The notes below the pieces were generated by a model. The model was given only the letters and a program-made list of their open reading frames with translations, searched no databases and had not been told where the DNA came from. Of a stretch of 64,000 bases of DNA, positions 49,201-57,547 are shown piece after piece. The DNA is from Tritrichomonas musculus (Eukaryota; Parabasalia; Tritrichomonadida; Tritrichomonadidae): positions 2,976,001-3,040,000 of the forward strand of contig JAPFFF010000007.1 in the NCBI GenBank assembly GCA_039105265.1, given 5' to 3'. Each line of letters starts with the position of its first letter. Position 1 is the stretch's first letter. The position numbers and the translations under genes were made by a program.

Positions 49201-50402
49201 CGTACTTGCGCTATTTGCAAAAGTTGTCTTTCAAATTTAAGAATTTCATATGAATCTGGAAGCTCATTTGATAAAGTTTCCATCATCATTAGAGACTTTA
49301 CCCTTTGCGCTGTATTATCATTCTGCTTATTGACAGATTCTAATTCTACTAAAGCTCTTTCTAAAAATATTTTGTCAGGGTGCCAATTTGGAGTTCTTTT
49401 ATTTAAATCTCTTAATAATAATGGATATCTTGGATATCTTTGAACTGGTGTTACATAATATGACAAAAAGTCTCTACCATAAGGATCTTCAGATTCTATT
49501 TCATTAAGTGCATTATTAAATGAAGATTTTTCTCGGCATGATTTAATGAATTTGTCCATATTGTTGAAATTTGATACATATGCAGCTGCAATTTTAAATT
49601 TATTAACATAATTCATCAAAAGGCCTCCGTAACATGATGCAAATGTGGGTTGCTCAGACTCTTTTTTCATATCGTTTAATAAATCTGTATGAACTCTAAG
49701 AATAGGGGGGATATCACGGAAAAGAGTTCGAAATTGAGCGTCTGTAAATTTGATTTTAGCACGAAATCGTGGTTCCCAAAATTCTTTCAAAGAAGTTAAA
49801 TCCTTGATGAAAGCTTGTTCACTACTTAAAATTTCGGCAGATAAACATTCACGATGTTTTATATTTTTAATTGAAATGTCAGAAAAAACGCAATCAAATC
49901 TCAATTGATCAGTTTTTGCAGAATCTATGTATGATTTTGCATCTTCTGTTGGATCTAATTCTTTATCACCTTGAAATATTTTAGGATCACTATGCTCATA
50001 CTCAAGGTTTTTTTCGATCAAAGTTTGTATATCTGATATTTTTAAACTTTCATAATTATCTTTTGACAAAACAACTGTAAGCGGAGGAAAAACAGTTTTA
50101 TCAAGTTGTGAACTAATTAAAAATTTCCTGCCGAATTTGCTACTAAAATCTGAAATCAAAGCAGTTAAATGAACTGTTGGATATGTATTTAAGCCGAGGT
50201 CAGCTTCATTAATAAGATCGGGATAATCATTCAAAGGAATGCAGTCTGGTTGAAGTGGCTCCCAATATTTATCATTTTCTATTGCGAGAATGCATCCAGT
50301 TAAAGAAAGAGTTTGAAGTATTTCGGTAACTGTTTTATTTTCAATTTCATTTTTTTTCTTTATAAAATGTGGTCCTGCATTATGAACAATGCAAATCGAC
50401 AT
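46284..50402 (-). CDS. RhoGEF (DH-PH) protein fused to Kelch repeats and a long Lys/Glu/Asp tract (1372 aa)
   Basis: Order of parts: a ubiquitin-like N-terminal region (1-175); a DH domain (about 185-365: HRECLSAEILSSEQAFIKDL, a DFLSYYVTPVQRYPRYPLLL core); a PH domain (about 385-495, ending W.EAIENL); five to six Kelch repeats (about 505-800: FFGGLNG, YVCFGN, IFYGGEG, VIFGGKI, LIIGGTS, IVYGGTD); a highly charged low-complexity tract (about 830-1185) with repeated EREEKERLE and KDKKDKKDK units; and a helical C-terminus with RRSQIQMKIKRFM. It should activate Rho-type GTPases at membranes. The charged tract is encoded by repetitive DNA (47000-47470). RhoGEF plus Kelch is an unusual pairing outside protists. 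Confidence 0.85.
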   Translation of the reverse strand: MSICIVHNAGPHFIKKKNEIENKTVTEILQTLSLTGCILAIENDKYWEPLQPDCIPLNDYPDLINEADLGLNTYPTVHLTALISDFSSKFGRKFLISSQLDKTVFPPLTVVLSKDNYESLKISDIQTLIEKNLEYEHSDPKIFQGDKELDPTEDAKSYIDSAKTDQLRFDCVFSDISIKNIKHRECLSAEILSSEQAFIKDLTSLKEFWEPRFRAKIKFTDAQFRTLFRDIPPILRVHTDLLNDMKKESEQPTFASCYGGLLMNYVNKFKIAAAYVSNFNNMDKFIKSCREKSSFNNALNEIESEDPYGRDFLSYYVTPVQRYPRYPLLLRDLNKRTPNWHPDKIFLERALVELESVNKQNDNTAQRVKSLMMMETLSNELPDSYEILKFERQLLQIAQVRILKPKNGMGSLYLFNDIVLLTQREKKKQIPLFQIEIESFRYFNCRPNGFSITVIFHKKQFVVAFLEDNDKKIWMEAIENLRSSKYSSLVNDKSHIIWSDINSPARTLCGHSGCRTDNGEIFFFGGLNGSLAPSNDLVQYTNGTFKVIKTKVPARTGHTTVAIGNNVYVCFGNNKSTTFNDIWVYDSEAKKWTDLKNSCKSIPYRSNHTCVAYGSELIFYGGEGKNGLIKEVTSFNTEKMTYTVLNDGTSPKAPAPRTSHSASIIGRHMVIFGGKIDKGISNELFIYDLQENKWKYIKNIIISQRYGHVSHTIYNRFLLIIGGTSEKGPQKSALVDMNELRKYPSSVSRRRIKKVDFVSLGNVPPGLNRFAVAPLDEDNIIVYGGTDFFSKNPIMSSYKLNVTEGLHYGDVADSTDNDDESSRHEHHKDRRHSERHHHKKKRSASSRTKSTDEKRIKLNLAEVSEISIESVDSLESFSKKNKEEEDQSEEYSDDITKSEKVESTESINSIINDEVKDLRIDTSNEEVDDSKLEEKSGNEDEKSTEKQEEEEEEKHESEEKDTKEENENDELENQEDEEKEEKERQEKEREEKEKEEKERLEKEEREREEKEEKERLEKEEKERQEREREEKERLEREEKERLEREEKERLEREEKERLEREEKERQEKEEKDKDKKDKKDKKDKKEKDKKDKDKKDKKDKDKKDKKEKEEKDKKDKKIFGIKKSKDKDKDKKKDDDSDSKVGKSGSHSTYGKVVPSSAPIPISTQSSGSNSGKQSSRKMGERNSSLISIHPPNRYDDDPQKLRRMDSQTEIFKSSPLFPNKLPIPVASTDPVIIAFQEQYNVDISQMEPLRRSQIQMKIKRFMTMKKNDDAMEAKIKRYEVILGGDPNNMPHFNLLMKIFDDYDHSTKIAKITSEATPEYIKEIVSKNVNRDAMLSILVKEEQYEDLNEESLKAAYWSVYKGDLRTLYINVI

Positions 50403-50904
50403 TAAGAATTCAAAATTTCCTGTTTTTTAAAAAAAGAGAAACTTTTTCTTTTGTTAACAAGCGGACAATTGATTTATTGAATTTATCTTCATCCTTTTTT
50501 TAAAATTTGAATTTTGATATTCAAAAAAGTTGCGTTTTTCTTTCGTTTCATTACAAAAAGTTGGTTTTTATTTTTATAAGTAATAGAATATATATTTTGA
50601 TGTTATACTCCAATTATTCATGAAATTATGAAGAATATTTAACAAAATTTTTTTTTGTGTTTTTCAGTTAGGTTTCACTATAAAATGATATGATAATTGA
50701 AAAAAAAATTTTATGACCTTAATTTATCTATTAAAACTCTACAATTAAATTACACCAAGATGTATTTTAAGAGATTTTATGATGAAAATGATTGAATAAT
50801 TGAAAGCGTTATCGATATTTAGCAGCCAAATAAAGACTTAAAGAATAAAACAATCATTTATTTTCTAAGAGCCGATTGAAAATCATTTCACTCTTAAGAT
50901 TTAC
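50403..50904. other. Divergent promoter region of RhoGEF and peptidase genes
   Basis: A 502-base AT-rich spacer between start codons. Next to the peptidase gene, TCATTTCACTC at 50883-50893 holds two initiators, 15-20 bases before its ATG. No gene seen. Confidence 0.5.
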
Positions 50905-52299
50905 ATGTCAATTGACCTTGATCACCGCCCTCTCCCAAAGCCTTCTCTTTTTGCAAATAACCGTGCACGCGCTTTAAAGCGTATGGTTGATGATGGCGCT
51001 AAAGGTGCTGTCCTTATTTTCGGTCTTCCCGAGCTTGGCCGTCCATTAAGTGATTTTGAACCACATTTCCGCCAAGAATCCTGTTTTTATTGGTTAACTG
51101 GCGTGAATGAGCCAGAATGTGCCATTTATATCGATATTGCAACATCTCGAACAACTCTTTTCTATCCTCAACTTCCAGAAGATCTTGCCATTTGGACAGG
51201 TCCTTTAGCAACACTTCCAGAACTCAAAGAAAAATATGGCTTTGATGAAGTTTTACTTCTTCCAAAACTTACAGAATTTCTCAATGAAAAGAAACCAGCA
51301 ACTCTTTATTCCCTTGAACCAACATTCCGTGCAAATCTTTTGAGCGGCATTAATATTCCTGTTGATTACAACATTGCTCTTGTTGCAATCGGTGAAGAAC
51401 GTCAATTCAAATCAGAAGAAGAATTAACCCTTATTAGATATGCCTGCGATGTTAACTGTGATGCATTTATGCATGCCTTCAAAGCAAGCCATCCAGGAAT
51501 CTGGGCCCAACAATTTGAAGGTATTCTTCAACACAAATATATTGACGGATATTGCCGATTAAATGCATTTGCAACAATTGTTTGTAGCGGTGTTCATTGC
51601 GCAACATTACACTATCATCAAAACGACAGAAAGATTCAAGATGGAGAAATGGTTCTTGTTGATGCTGGATGCGAATACTACTGCTATTCATCAGATAACA
51701 CACGTACCTTCCCAGTTAATGGAAAATTCACTGCAGATCAACGAGCTGTTTATCAAGCCGTTCTTGATACTCAAAATGCTGTAATTGCTGCTGCAAAGCC
51801 AGGTGTTTTATGGCCAGATATGGCAAAATTATCTGCAAAGGTTATGGCAGAAGGTCTTTTGAAAGCAGGCCTTTTCCAAAATGGTACAGCCGATGAAATT
51901 GTTCAAAGCGGTGCAATGGCAGTTTTCTATCCACACGGACTTGGTCATGGAATGGGTCTTGATTGCCACGAAATTGCTGGATGGAAGCCAGGACATGAAA
52001 GGCCAGATGAATATCATGTCAAATGCCTCAGAATGGGAAGAGTACTCGAACCAGGAATTGTTGTTACAGTTGAACCAGGTTGCTACTTTGTTCCACTTCT
52101 TTACGAGCCCGCTCTTAAGGATCCAAAGATTGGCAAATACATTAACAAAGAAGTTTGCGAAAGATTCCGTAAGAATGTTGGTGGTGTCAGAATCGAAGAT
52201 GATATCCTTATTACTAAAGACGGAAATGTCAATCTTTCACACATTCCAAAAGAAATTGATGAATTAGAAGCCATAATAGCTGCTGCTCAGCATAAATAA
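50905..52299 (+). CDS. M24 metallopeptidase, prolidase (Xaa-Pro dipeptidase) type
   Basis: 464 residues. The N-terminal creatinase-like domain is followed by the pita-bread domain with all five metal ligands: Asp in LVDAGCEYY (about 252), Asp in SSDNTRTF (about 263), His in PHGLGHGMG (about 345), Glu in VEPGCYF (about 389) and Glu in VRIEDD (about 430). The substrate-binding HEIAGW segment and the spacing match eukaryotic prolidase (PEPD), which splits dipeptides ending in proline in the cytosol. It is richer in G and C than its neighbours, as in highly expressed genes. It ends in TAAATAAATAA. Confidence 0.92.
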   Translation: MSIDLDHRPLPKPSLFANNRARALKRMVDDGAKGAVLIFGLPELGRPLSDFEPHFRQESCFYWLTGVNEPECAIYIDIATSRTTLFYPQLPEDLAIWTGPLATLPELKEKYGFDEVLLLPKLTEFLNEKKPATLYSLEPTFRANLLSGINIPVDYNIALVAIGEERQFKSEEELTLIRYACDVNCDAFMHAFKASHPGIWAQQFEGILQHKYIDGYCRLNAFATIVCSGVHCATLHYHQNDRKIQDGEMVLVDAGCEYYCYSSDNTRTFPVNGKFTADQRAVYQAVLDTQNAVIAAAKPGVLWPDMAKLSAKVMAEGLLKAGLFQNGTADEIVQSGAMAVFYPHGLGHGMGLDCHEIAGWKPGHERPDEYHVKCLRMGRVLEPGIVVTVEPGCYFVPLLYEPALKDPKIGKYINKEVCERFRKNVGGVRIEDDILITKDGNVNLSHIPKEIDELEAIIAAAQHK

Positions 52300-52406
52300 A
52301 TAAATCAAGTTTCTTTTCATTTTTTATTTCTCTTTTGAATTTTTTCTAAATTAAATTTTTCTATTGAATTTATCATCAGAAAATTTTAATCGTGAAAGAA
52401 TTTTTA

Positions 52407-54023
52407 ATGAATCAAGATCAGAATAATCCATATGGCAATCCATATAATCAAAATGAGCTTATGCAACTCAATCCTGCCTATGAATATGATTTAAGTAATA
52501 TTCAATATCGTCCAATGACAGTAGATCAATGGGCTCAAATACCAAACAATCAATCTTATTATTCTCAATATTGGGAAAATCCGACTTGCTTCGAACCTAC
52601 ACAATTTGCAACCAACATGAAAGCAGAAACAAAGTACTATGATTCAAAGTATTCAATTCTTTTTATAATTAACTTGATCATAACAATAATTCTTATTGTT
52701 TTCTTAGCATTTACCTTTAAGGTCGAAATGCTTCAAAATTTTTTCAAAGACGATGGCTTTAATTCTACTCAAACAATGGAGTATAATAAGGGAGGAGTTG
52801 ATCAGCAAGAAGTACATGTAACATACTTTTCATCATTACGAATACCTTTCTTTTTATCACTTTTTATAAGCTTCTGTATTAATATTATACATTTCACCTA
52901 TGCACACTTTTGCTCACAATTTTACATCAAATTCGGTATGATTGTAGGTGTTACATTATCAGTTCTTTCTGGTGTTATATCGCTCCTATTCGGTGGCGTT
53001 TTTCAAATGATTTCATCAATTTTAATTATTGCTCTTTCAATTATTTGGTATTGCGTTATTCGAACTCGAATTCCTTTTTCAGCATCGATTTTTAAGATAA
53101 CTACTAAATTGGTTTTAGATAATCCATCGATTATTCTTGTTTGTTTTCTTGAATCATTTTTAAATGTAATTATCAATTTTGGATATCTTTTTGTTTGTAT
53201 ATGCACAGCAGTTATGAATTTAAGCGCCTTCTGGTATGTTTACAGTGTTTTTTCATACACTTGGATCACACTTACAATATCATATGTCATATACATGACA
53301 GGTGCTGGTGTAGCTGCCTCATGGTACTTTCTACAAGGAACAGAATACTATCCATCAAGTCCAACCTGGAGTTCATTAAAACGTTCCCTTACAACGTCAT
53401 TTGGTAGCTGCAGTTTAGCTGGTTTTATTTTAGCTGTTATTGAAGCTATACGAAGTATTATTAAATTAATGGAGAATTCAACAAGAGAACATGAAAATGA
53501 TAGGGATGATGATCGTCCAGGAGAAGCTTGCTCAAATATTATATCTGCAATATTTCATTGCATTGCTCTCTGCATTTTAAATATTTTAGAATCATTAGTT
53601 AAATGGATTACACGTTATGCCCTTATTTATTGCGCCATGTATGGAATTCCGTATGAAGAGGGTTGTAGAAGATGGGCAGAACTCGAATTTACCAGATTTG
53701 TCAATGTCCTCATTGATGGATGTGTAATCAAAGATTCTATGACTTATAATTCTATCGTCTTTATTGTTGCAACAGGATTCATCTCCTTCTCATTGTCGTT
53801 GATATTTTACTCAGTAAGCTCCACTGAAACCATTCTTATTATAATTATGTCAGTAATCTTCACTTTTGTCGGTTTAACATTTTTGAATGATCCAGTCATA
53901 ACAATGAGTGACACTCTTTTAGTCTGTTTTGCCGAAAGTCCTGATACTCTTAAGAATAGCAATGCTGATTTACATGATACTCTTTCAAGAACTTATACGA
54001 ATCAGTTAAACGCAAGGTTATAA
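52407..54023 (+). CDS. SLC44/CTL-type (choline transporter-like) membrane protein
   Basis: 538 residues from MNQDQNNPYG at 52407; the frame is open upstream but without an ATG. A Pro/Asn/Tyr-rich cytosolic tail of about 70 residues leads into roughly ten membrane segments. The family's C-terminal pattern is clear: SFGSCSLAGFILAVIEAIR, a charged loop, then CILNILESLVKWITRYALIYCAMYGIPYEEGCRR. Members move choline or related solutes across plasma or organelle membranes; the substrate here is not shown. It follows the peptidase gene on the same strand after 107 bases. Confidence 0.85.
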   Translation: MNQDQNNPYGNPYNQNELMQLNPAYEYDLSNIQYRPMTVDQWAQIPNNQSYYSQYWENPTCFEPTQFATNMKAETKYYDSKYSILFIINLIITIILIVFLAFTFKVEMLQNFFKDDGFNSTQTMEYNKGGVDQQEVHVTYFSSLRIPFFLSLFISFCINIIHFTYAHFCSQFYIKFGMIVGVTLSVLSGVISLLFGGVFQMISSILIIALSIIWYCVIRTRIPFSASIFKITTKLVLDNPSIILVCFLESFLNVIINFGYLFVCICTAVMNLSAFWYVYSVFSYTWITLTISYVIYMTGAGVAASWYFLQGTEYYPSSPTWSSLKRSLTTSFGSCSLAGFILAVIEAIRSIIKLMENSTREHENDRDDDRPGEACSNIISAIFHCIALCILNILESLVKWITRYALIYCAMYGIPYEEGCRRWAELEFTRFVNVLIDGCVIKDSMTYNSIVFIVATGFISFSLSLIFYSVSSTETILIIIMSVIFTFVGLTFLNDPVITMSDTLLVCFAESPDTLKNSNADLHDTLSRTYTNQLNARL

Positions 54024-54299
54024 TATGTTTGTTTTTTTGATTAAATCCGCTTTTAATATATATTATAATTTCTTATTTATAAGCTGGTAAATAATTATCT
54101 CAATATTATTAATCTATATTTTAAAATCCAGAATTATATATTAAATAGCTTCAAGTTAAATGTTACTGCTGATTTGATTACGGTTTTTATTAGCAATATT
54201 CACAGAATTCAATTCATTTTTTTAGAAGTTTATAAGTACCAATTTATATTAAAAAATATAGTTAACATTTATTATGAAAGCAGTTCCTTTTCAACTGAT

Positions 54300-54803
54300 T
54301 TAAGCTTCTTCCGAAAAAATCTGATTTAATTCAGAATCAAACCAATCTGTATCAAGATCAATCATTGTAGTAGGGATTTCTTCTGCTTGATGAGAAACAT
54401 TTAAATCTCTTTTCTGCGTTGGAATCCATTTGGTCGTTCCGATCTTTTCTTGCATTTCTTTTTGTTTTTCTTCAAGTAAATCAGGATCATTTAAAGTTTC
54501 ATCTGAAAAAACTAAAGTGCCACAATAAGGGCAAGGCCTTTCGCCTTCTCTTGCGCATATAATTCGTCCACAATTTGTACAATTATTAACAACTTGATGA
54601 ATTGTTCCAAAGCATCCGCATTCAAAATTATAGTCGATTGATGGTTCTGTTGTATTATCTACAAAAGCTTGAAAAAAATGTGGTATTGATTGCTTTTTCT
54701 TCTGTTTTTGCTTTTTAAGTTGTTTTCTTTCTTCCGCTGATCTAATTAAAGCTCCAAATTCATTATCAACGATAACTGGTTTTTTTCCAACCCAAGACTG
54801 CAT
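54300..54803 (-). CDS. ASC-1/TRIP4-type zinc-finger protein (zf-C2HC5)
   Basis: 167 residues. Centre: CGCFGTIHQVVNNCTNCG, then ICAREGERPCPYCG, the C2HC5 finger of activating signal cointegrator 1 (TRIP4). In animals that protein also has an ASCH domain and works with the ASCC helicase complex in transcription and ribosome rescue. Here only the finger, a basic stretch (RKQLKKQKQKKKQS) and a short acidic tail are present, so it is a reduced form. An initiator-like TCATTAT lies upstream. Confidence 0.8.
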   Translation of the reverse strand: MQSWVGKKPVIVDNEFGALIRSAEERKQLKKQKQKKKQSIPHFFQAFVDNTTEPSIDYNFECGCFGTIHQVVNNCTNCGRIICAREGERPCPYCGTLVFSDETLNDPDLLEEKQKEMQEKIGTTKWIPTQKRDLNVSHQAEEIPTTMIDLDTDWFDSELNQIFSEEA

Positions 54804-55103
54804 TTGATTTTCTAAAAATAATGAATTTTAAAAATTATCAAAAAGTTTATAAAATTTGGTCATTGAGTAATCAACATTGACAATTTTTGATCAACATTTC
54901 TTTTGAAATAATTTAAAAAAATATTTGTCCGTATTTTGCGATGAGAAAAATAGATTCCAAAAAGATATTAGAAATTTTAATTTTTTTAGATCAATTTTAT
55001 AGCATAAAATATAATTTATAAAATAAATATAAACTCATTATATTTGGAGCAAAGAATGCAAATTAACCGTTGAATCAATGGTGAAATAGAGTTAAATCAA
55101 CTA
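54804..55103. other. Divergent spacer between TRIP4-type and NPL-type genes
   Basis: AT-rich 300 bases with initiator-like TCAACTA directly before the ATG at 55104 and TCATTAT before the ATG at 54803. No gene seen. Confidence 0.45.
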
Positions 55104-55454
55104 ATGGATTTTCAAACTTTCGCATCAGTTGTTGTTAATCCAAAAGAGCAAGTCAAAGTCAGCTTAGAAGATTCAATATGGACAATGACGTCAGTTGCTA
55201 TTGTTGTTAAAGATGATTTACCAAAAGAAGGGCGAGTAGTTTTATATGTTTCAAATTATGATGAAAAGGGTGAAATTGGTAAAAAAATAGCGATTGCTCC
55301 ACTCAGAGTTTGCGAATGCGAAGTGATCAATATAGATTTGCAAACATATGGTCCAATTGTGTTTTCTACAGAAGGAGCAGATATTTCTGTTTCTATTTCG
55401 GGATGTACCAGCCGATCATACCCACTTATTGTTGAAAGAACACCAATTCAATAA
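55104..55454 (+). CDS. Free-standing nucleoplasmin-like (NPL) domain protein
   Basis: 116 residues that cover only the NPL fold: VVNPKEQVKVSLEDS, then a strand, then KEGRVVLYVSN, an IAIAPLRVCECEVINIDLQ strand pair and FSTEGADISVSISGC. The pattern agrees with N-terminal domains of nuclear FKBPs and plant HD2 proteins, which form pentamers and bind histones. There is no FKBP domain and no long acidic tail. It would be a small histone chaperone-like protein; inferred from the fold pattern. Confidence 0.65.
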   Translation: MDFQTFASVVVNPKEQVKVSLEDSIWTMTSVAIVVKDDLPKEGRVVLYVSNYDEKGEIGKKIAIAPLRVCECEVINIDLQTYGPIVFSTEGADISVSISGCTSRSYPLIVERTPIQ

Positions 55455-55785
55455 AATATTATAATATTTTATATATATATATATATATATATTAATTTTT
55501 TTATATTAACAACTACGTCATTCTACTTATTTTATTTTTAATAAATGAAATATTTTATGCAATCTCGTTTTTCTTTATATTTCAATTTGTTTTGTTATAT
55601 CAAATTACAAAATATTATAGGATAATAAGAAAATAAATAATTAAATGGATCAAATTGATTTGATAAACTGATCATTATGTTAACTTAAAATTTTTAAATG
55701 ATCGAAAAATAATAAAAAAAACAAAAAAAATTAAAAAGTATTTGATCTTGAAATAATTTACAGATTAGACAGCTTGATAAAATCA
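55455..55785. other. AT-rich spacer with (AT)n run
   Basis: Contains a run of alternating A and T at about 55470-55493. No gene seen. Confidence 0.5.
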
Positions 55786-56052
55786 TTATTCGTATACTAT
55801 TCTTCTGTTGAATAAATTTCCTGGAGTATAAATAAAATTGCAGTTTTTTTTAATACTTCCATCTTTGCCCCTTGGTTGTGCTAAAACGCGAACACTTCTC
55901 TCGAAACTAACTTCTTTTTCATTTGTTATCGGCTTTGAAAAACATGTATTAGTTTGAACATTCAAAAGTAATGGTTGCATCCAAGGGCATGCTTCATAGT
56001 CTTGCGTCTCCATTTCGTAAGATGAATTATCGGTACCACTTGTATGATACAT
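55786..56052 (-). CDS. Small protein (88 aa), unrecognised
   Basis: Polar, with no visible domain (YEACPWMQPLLLNV, RSVRVLAQPRGKDGSIKK). The open frame with host-like codon use and initiator-like TCAACTT 10-15 bases upstream make a real gene likely. It could be a short cytoskeletal or regulatory protein; nothing shows which. Confidence 0.5.
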   Translation of the reverse strand: MYHTSGTDNSSYEMETQDYEACPWMQPLLLNVQTNTCFSKPITNEKEVSFERSVRVLAQPRGKDGSIKKNCNFIYTPGNLFNRRIVYE

Positions 56053-56341
56053 TTTAAGTTGAAATAAATCTCTATATTTTTATAGCCGTTTAAACTCTAA
56101 ATGTGATTGAATTTATAATTGGTCTTTTAAATAAACTTTTTCAAAAAAAAAAAGCATTAAGAAAAATCGAAGATGATAAGCATGTTTAATCTTGATTAAT
56201 TATGACTAGACTAGTTATTAACTAGTTATAATTTATAACTTATAAAGAAAACTGGATCTCGAGAAATTTCGAAAGATAGTATTTTAATAATAAAAGATAT
56301 TTTATGAACAATAAATATGTAAAAGGCATTGAATCTGATTA

Positions 56342-57052
56342 TCATGCTGATTCAGAATTATCATCGGAACTTGAGTCTTTTGGATGAGAAATTGGAAAAC
56401 CAAAAATTCGGGGAACATAGACTTTTATTGGCCCTTTTGGAGCAATTTCTGAGACATATTTTTGTCTAAATAAATAAACCCAAGAATGTCCAAAAAATCC
56501 ACCATCTGAATCGGAGTAATCAGGAATATCTTCTCCGTTGTTGTAAATTCTATCTATAGCGTAAACATCGTTACAAACTGGGCAGTACCACCTTACATCT
56601 TGGCCAAGTTCTTCTTCTTCTTCACCAAATGGAAGTAAAAAAGATTTACAATAATAACGAGGGCAACATGGAAAATCACCTTTTTTAAATTTTTCATGCA
56701 TCAATTGAAGTCCACGTGATTTTTGAATAAATCGTGCATGAATTAATCCATATAAATTTGCAGCAGATTCTTCAATGTCAGAACTCCCATCTTTTTCATC
56801 TTGTTCCATTGTGGTATTAGGATTGATATTGGATTCTGAAGCAGACTCTGTGAAAGTAGTTGCTTTATTTTTAGATGGTGATTCTACAACAATTCCATTT
56901 GTTATTAACTCATAGGCTTTTTGAAAATTGTTAACTTTGGTCTTAAGGCCGTAATAATTAAAATGTGAAGTTAGGAAATCATCGTCAACTCGTACTAATA
57001 ATTTTGAAAGAGGTTTGGAGAGATATTTGTCTATCCACTTAACTTCAGACAT
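56342..57052 (-). CDS. CSNK2B: Casein kinase 2 regulatory (beta) subunit
   Basis: 236 residues. The zinc ribbon is CCPRYYC then RWYCPVCNDVY (about 126-160), and the following GGFFGHSWVYLFRQKY matches the dimer-interface segment of CK2 beta. The N-terminal helix bundle is kept (FLTSHFNYYGLKTKV, ESAANLYGLIHARFI) but an acidic and Ser-rich insertion sits between its parts at about 55-95. It holds two catalytic alpha subunits in the kinase tetramer and steers substrate choice. Confidence 0.93.
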   Translation of the reverse strand: MSEVKWIDKYLSKPLSKLLVRVDDDFLTSHFNYYGLKTKVNNFQKAYELITNGIVVESPSKNKATTFTESASESNINPNTTMEQDEKDGSSDIEESAANLYGLIHARFIQKSRGLQLMHEKFKKGDFPCCPRYYCKSFLLPFGEEEEELGQDVRWYCPVCNDVYAIDRIYNNGEDIPDYSDSDGGFFGHSWVYLFRQKYVSEIAPKGPIKVYVPRIFGFPISHPKDSSSDDNSESA

Positions 57053-57547
57053 TATTAAATAAACTACTCAATAATTTCGGTTTATAGAATATTTAGTTAA
57101 CCAATTAAAATTAGTTAGTTAACAAAACTATTTTATGACTGGAGATTTCTCAAAGAAGAAAAAAACATAAAAATCATATCATTGTATTCTAATGTTCCTA
57201 TTATATATAAATAAATATATTGTATATTTCGCATGTATGTGCTTCATAATATCACTAATTTTTTTTGATGATTGTCACATGCTGTTAATTGTTCAACGTC
57301 CTGATGCACTTTTTTTAAAACTTAATATTTGATGTATGCATCATCACTGCTAATTCAAATGATTCTATATATTTAATAAGTTTATCAAAATATCTCTTTT
57401 CATATCCTCATTTCAGCACGAAACATTTTGATCTTGTCAAAATCATAGGATATTGTTGTGATCAATTTTTACAATTTCAAAGAAAAAAGAGGGAAAAAAA
57501 AAATTATATTTATATTAAATTTAATTTGTTTAAATATTCAAAATATT
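57053..57547. other. Spacer, nothing recognised
   Basis: AT-rich 495 bases between two minus-strand genes. No gene or RNA pattern seen. Confidence 0.5.
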
